From Chloroflexota bacterium (GTDB lineage Bacteria; Chloroflexota; Anaerolineae; Aggregatilineales; Phototrophicaceae), in contig JAEZAF010000286.1 in NCBI GenBank assembly GCA_023430545.1, forward strand, positions 1 through 7,027: 7,027 nucleotides of DNA, read 5' to 3'. Position numbers and translations under genes: made by a program. Of the stretch, positions 5,951 to 7,027 are shown piece after piece. Below the pieces are notes generated by a model that worked only from the letters and a program-made list of their open reading frames with translations, was not told the origin of the DNA and did no database searches. Numbering within the stretch: position 1 is the first letter of the stretch; each line of letters starts with the position of its first letter.

Positions 5951-5979
5951 TTGCGAAATCCGTCAGCGATCCGTATAAT
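5951..5979 (+). promoter_or_regulatory. Sigma-70 promoter for the TetR gene
   Basis: TTGCGA (5951-5956) and a perfect TATAAT (5974-5979) are separated by exactly 17 bases. The predicted start is near 5986, inside the palindrome at 5983-5997, giving a leader of about 64 bases before GTG 6050. Binding of a repressor to that palindrome would block initiation, so autoregulation is likely. Confidence 0.72.
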
Positions 5980-5982
5980 GTA

Positions 5983-5997
5983 CCGTACACTGTACGG
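5983..5997. promoter_or_regulatory. Probable TetR operator (15-base palindrome)
   Basis: CCGTACA (5983-5989), a central C, and TGTACGG (5991-5997) form a perfect odd-length palindrome. A second palindrome overlaps its left half: TGTAC, C, GTACA (5979-5989). GTAC-rich palindromes of this size are typical TetR-family operators. The site covers the predicted start of the TetR transcript (about 5986) and lies just downstream of the predicted start of the exporter transcript (about 6001, - strand). Confidence 0.78.
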
Positions 5998-6005
5998 AGC
6001 AAACG

Positions 6006-6017
6006 AAAGTATACTTT
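6006..6017. promoter_or_regulatory. 12-base perfect palindrome over the exporter -10 box
   Basis: AAAGTATACTTT reads the same on both strands and contains the - strand -10 hexamer TATACT. It may be a second protein site or just the symmetric sequence of a strong -10 region. It does not share the CCGTACA half-site of the main operator. Confidence 0.35.
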
Positions 6018-6036
6018 GACACTCGAATTCTGTCAA
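6008..6036 (-). promoter_or_regulatory. Sigma-70 promoter for the ABC exporter operon
   Basis: Read on the - strand, a perfect TTGACA (6036-6031) and TATACT (6013-6008, five of six consensus bases) are separated by exactly 17 bases. The predicted start is near 6001, giving a leader of about 140 bases to the ATPase ATG. The operator palindrome (5997-5983) begins about four bases inside the transcript. This is the strongest promoter match in the window. Confidence 0.78.
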
Positions 6037-6049
6037 GAAAGAGCTGGCT

Positions 6050-6820
6050 GTGACGAAGAAAAAGGATGCAGCGCCCGATCCCATGCGCAGGCTGGCGCTG
6101 TTATGGGGATCTCAGACCGAGCCGGGACGCTCCGGCCTGACGGTCAAAGCGATTGTGGCCGCCGCGATCGAGATCGCCGATGCCGATGGCGTCGACTCGC
6201 TGTCCATGCGTAATGTCGCTGACCACCTGAATGTTGGGACGATGTCGCTCTATACGCATGTCCCCGGTAAGGCGGAGCTGATCGACCTGATGATCGATAC
6301 TGCCTACAGCACGCTTTATGCCGATGTCGATGAGCCGCTTCAGCAGCCGGGGGACTGGCGCGATGCCATGCGGTTTGTCGCACACCGTAACTGGAATCTG
6401 TTCCGCCGTCACCCGTGGATGCTTCAGCTTAACAACGTCCGCCCGGTGATCGGGCCGCACCTCTCACTGAAGTATGAGGCCGAGCTGCGTCCGCTGGATA
6501 ACATCGGCCTGACCGATCTGGAGATGGACGCCGCACTGACACTGATCCTGACGCACGTTGAAGGCTGCGCCCGGATGCTGACCCAGATGCAGCAGACTCA
6601 GCGCGAGACCGGGATCACTGATGCCGAGTGGTGGGTGAGAGAAGCGCCCCTGCTGGATCGCATCATGGACAGCTCACGCTTTCCGGTCGCAAGTCGCGTC
6701 GGGACGGCGGCGGGGCAGGCGTATCAGGCGGCATCTGACCCGGAGTATGTGCTGACCTTCGGGCTGGATCGCATTCTGGAGGGCATCGAAGCGCTGATTC
6801 AGTCGAAGACGCACAGTTAA
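6050..6820 (+). CDS. TetR-family regulator, probably of the divergent ABC exporter
   Basis: This 256-residue regulator has an N-terminal TetR helix-turn-helix at about residues 30-83 (LTVKAIVAAAIEIAD, then LSMRNVADHLNVGTMSLYTHV, with the recognition helix near 63-71). The larger ligand-binding domain (about 100-252) contains WRDAMRFVAHRNWNLFRRHPWML (103-125), which resembles the tetracycline-repressor-type C-terminal domain (TetR_C_1) rather than the short AcrR/QacR type. A 28-residue basic tail precedes the HTH. The start is GTG 6050, with a modest AAAGAG-like site before it; ATG 6083 is a weaker alternative. Divergent placement from a DrrAB-type exporter, with a shared palindrome between the two promoters, is the classic arrangement for a repressor released by the exported compound. 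The inducing ligand cannot be read from sequence. Confidence 0.93.
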   Translation: MTKKKDAAPDPMRRLALLWGSQTEPGRSGLTVKAIVAAAIEIADADGVDSLSMRNVADHLNVGTMSLYTHVPGKAELIDLMIDTAYSTLYADVDEPLQQPGDWRDAMRFVAHRNWNLFRRHPWMLQLNNVRPVIGPHLSLKYEAELRPLDNIGLTDLEMDAALTLILTHVEGCARMLTQMQQTQRETGITDAEWWVREAPLLDRIMDSSRFPVASRVGTAAGQAYQAASDPEYVLTFGLDRILEGIEALIQSKTHS

Positions 6821-6873
6821 GCTATTTGAAAATTAATCCGAACCGTGCAGCGTGAAATACAGTCTGTGTCTTT

Positions 6874-6902
6874 TGTGTCGTGCAGGGACATGCAACGGCA
6901 CA
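6874..6902. repeat. Stem-loop with REP-like word TGCAGGGACA
   Basis: TGTGTCGTGCA (6874-6884) pairs with TGCAACGGCACA (6891-6902) around GGGACA, with one G-T pair and one bulged base. TGCAGGGACA (6881-6890) matches ten bases of the reverse complement of the RAYT-side repeat (172-181). It begins about 54 bases after the TetR stop. It may be a diverged copy of the same repeat, or serve as a hairpin downstream of the TetR gene; no T-tract follows. Confidence 0.5.
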
Positions 6903-6966
6903 TAGGCATTAAGTTAAGCGCGAAAGTCTATATTCTCTAACCGGCACGGTAGAACCCCCACCTAAA

Positions 6967-6990
6967 TCCTCCCCCGTTGACGGGTGAGGA
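6967..6990. repeat. C-rich/G-rich hairpin near the right edge
   Basis: TCCTC (6967-6971) pairs with GAGGA (6986-6990), and CCCG (6973-6976) with CGGG (6981-6984), around a TTGA loop, with a single C-T mismatch at 6972/6985. The surrounding ACCCCCACCTAAAT and pyrimidine-rich right flank give it the look of a dispersed extragenic repeat. It could also contribute to termination for a gene outside the window. No protein is encoded in 6821-7027 as far as I can see. Confidence 0.55.
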
Positions 6991-7027
6991 CTTTACTTCT
7001 TCCGCGACCTGTTTTTCTCCCTTTCCC

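Noticed and set aside
6016..6036. TTGACA...TGTCAA inverted repeat (6016-6021 with 6031-6036) as a second operator
   Set aside because: The right arm is fully explained as the -35 box of the exporter promoter. The inner bases are not symmetric, and the + strand TTGACA has no -10 at the right distance.
6842..6950. ACCGTGC (6842-6848) and GCACGGT (6944-6950) as terminal inverted repeats of a small mobile element
   Set aside because: Only seven bases match, there is no target duplication visible, and the enclosed sequence shows no element-like structure.

Overview
The window reads as chromosomal DNA from a free-living bacterium with moderately GC-rich genes. My best guess is a Chloroflexota-type genome. 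This rests on the style of the repeats (a RAYT with GGACAACGC-type palindromes, a TTGCCTG heptad run, a CCTCCCCCG hairpin) and on the long-linker DUF433 protein. No marker gene fixes the taxonomy, so it is an inference only.

Layout, left to right. Positions 1-195 are non-coding and rich in small inverted repeats. They lead into a REP-associated, IS200-like HUH transposase (RAYT, 196-672) whose base composition is visibly more AT-rich than the genes that follow. A thiamine pyrophosphokinase gene (736-1416) comes next. After a 184-base gap carrying a five-unit heptanucleotide tandem repeat lies a large SLC13/CitMHS-like permease with two internal TrkA-C (RCK_C) domains (1601-3478). A short DUF433 antitoxin-like gene follows (3568-3903), without the toxin gene that commonly accompanies it. 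All of these are on the + strand.

Positions 3944-3986 hold a long bulged palindrome between two convergent genes. It resembles the palindrome just upstream of the RAYT and is probably a mobilised copy of the same repeat family. Beyond it, on the - strand, is a two-gene DrrA/DrrB-type ABC exporter operon (ATPase 5860-4844, permease 4844-3999), whose genes overlap by one base (TGATG). Divergent from it is a TetR-family regulator with a TetR-class C-terminal domain (6050-6820).

The 189-base gap between exporter and regulator is the most informative regulatory DNA here. It contains two near-consensus sigma-70 promoters that point at each other, each with a 17-base spacer. A 15-base palindrome lies exactly between them and covers or borders both predicted start sites. 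The simplest reading is a self-regulating TetR/ABC export module in which one operator controls both transcripts. The last 200 bases are non-coding and carry two further stem-loops, one sharing a 10-base word with the RAYT-linked palindrome.

I see no CRISPR array, rRNA, tRNA, riboswitch or prophage, and no convincing new multi-gene defence system. The observations most worth following are the RAYT/repeat family and the face-to-face promoter-operator arrangement.
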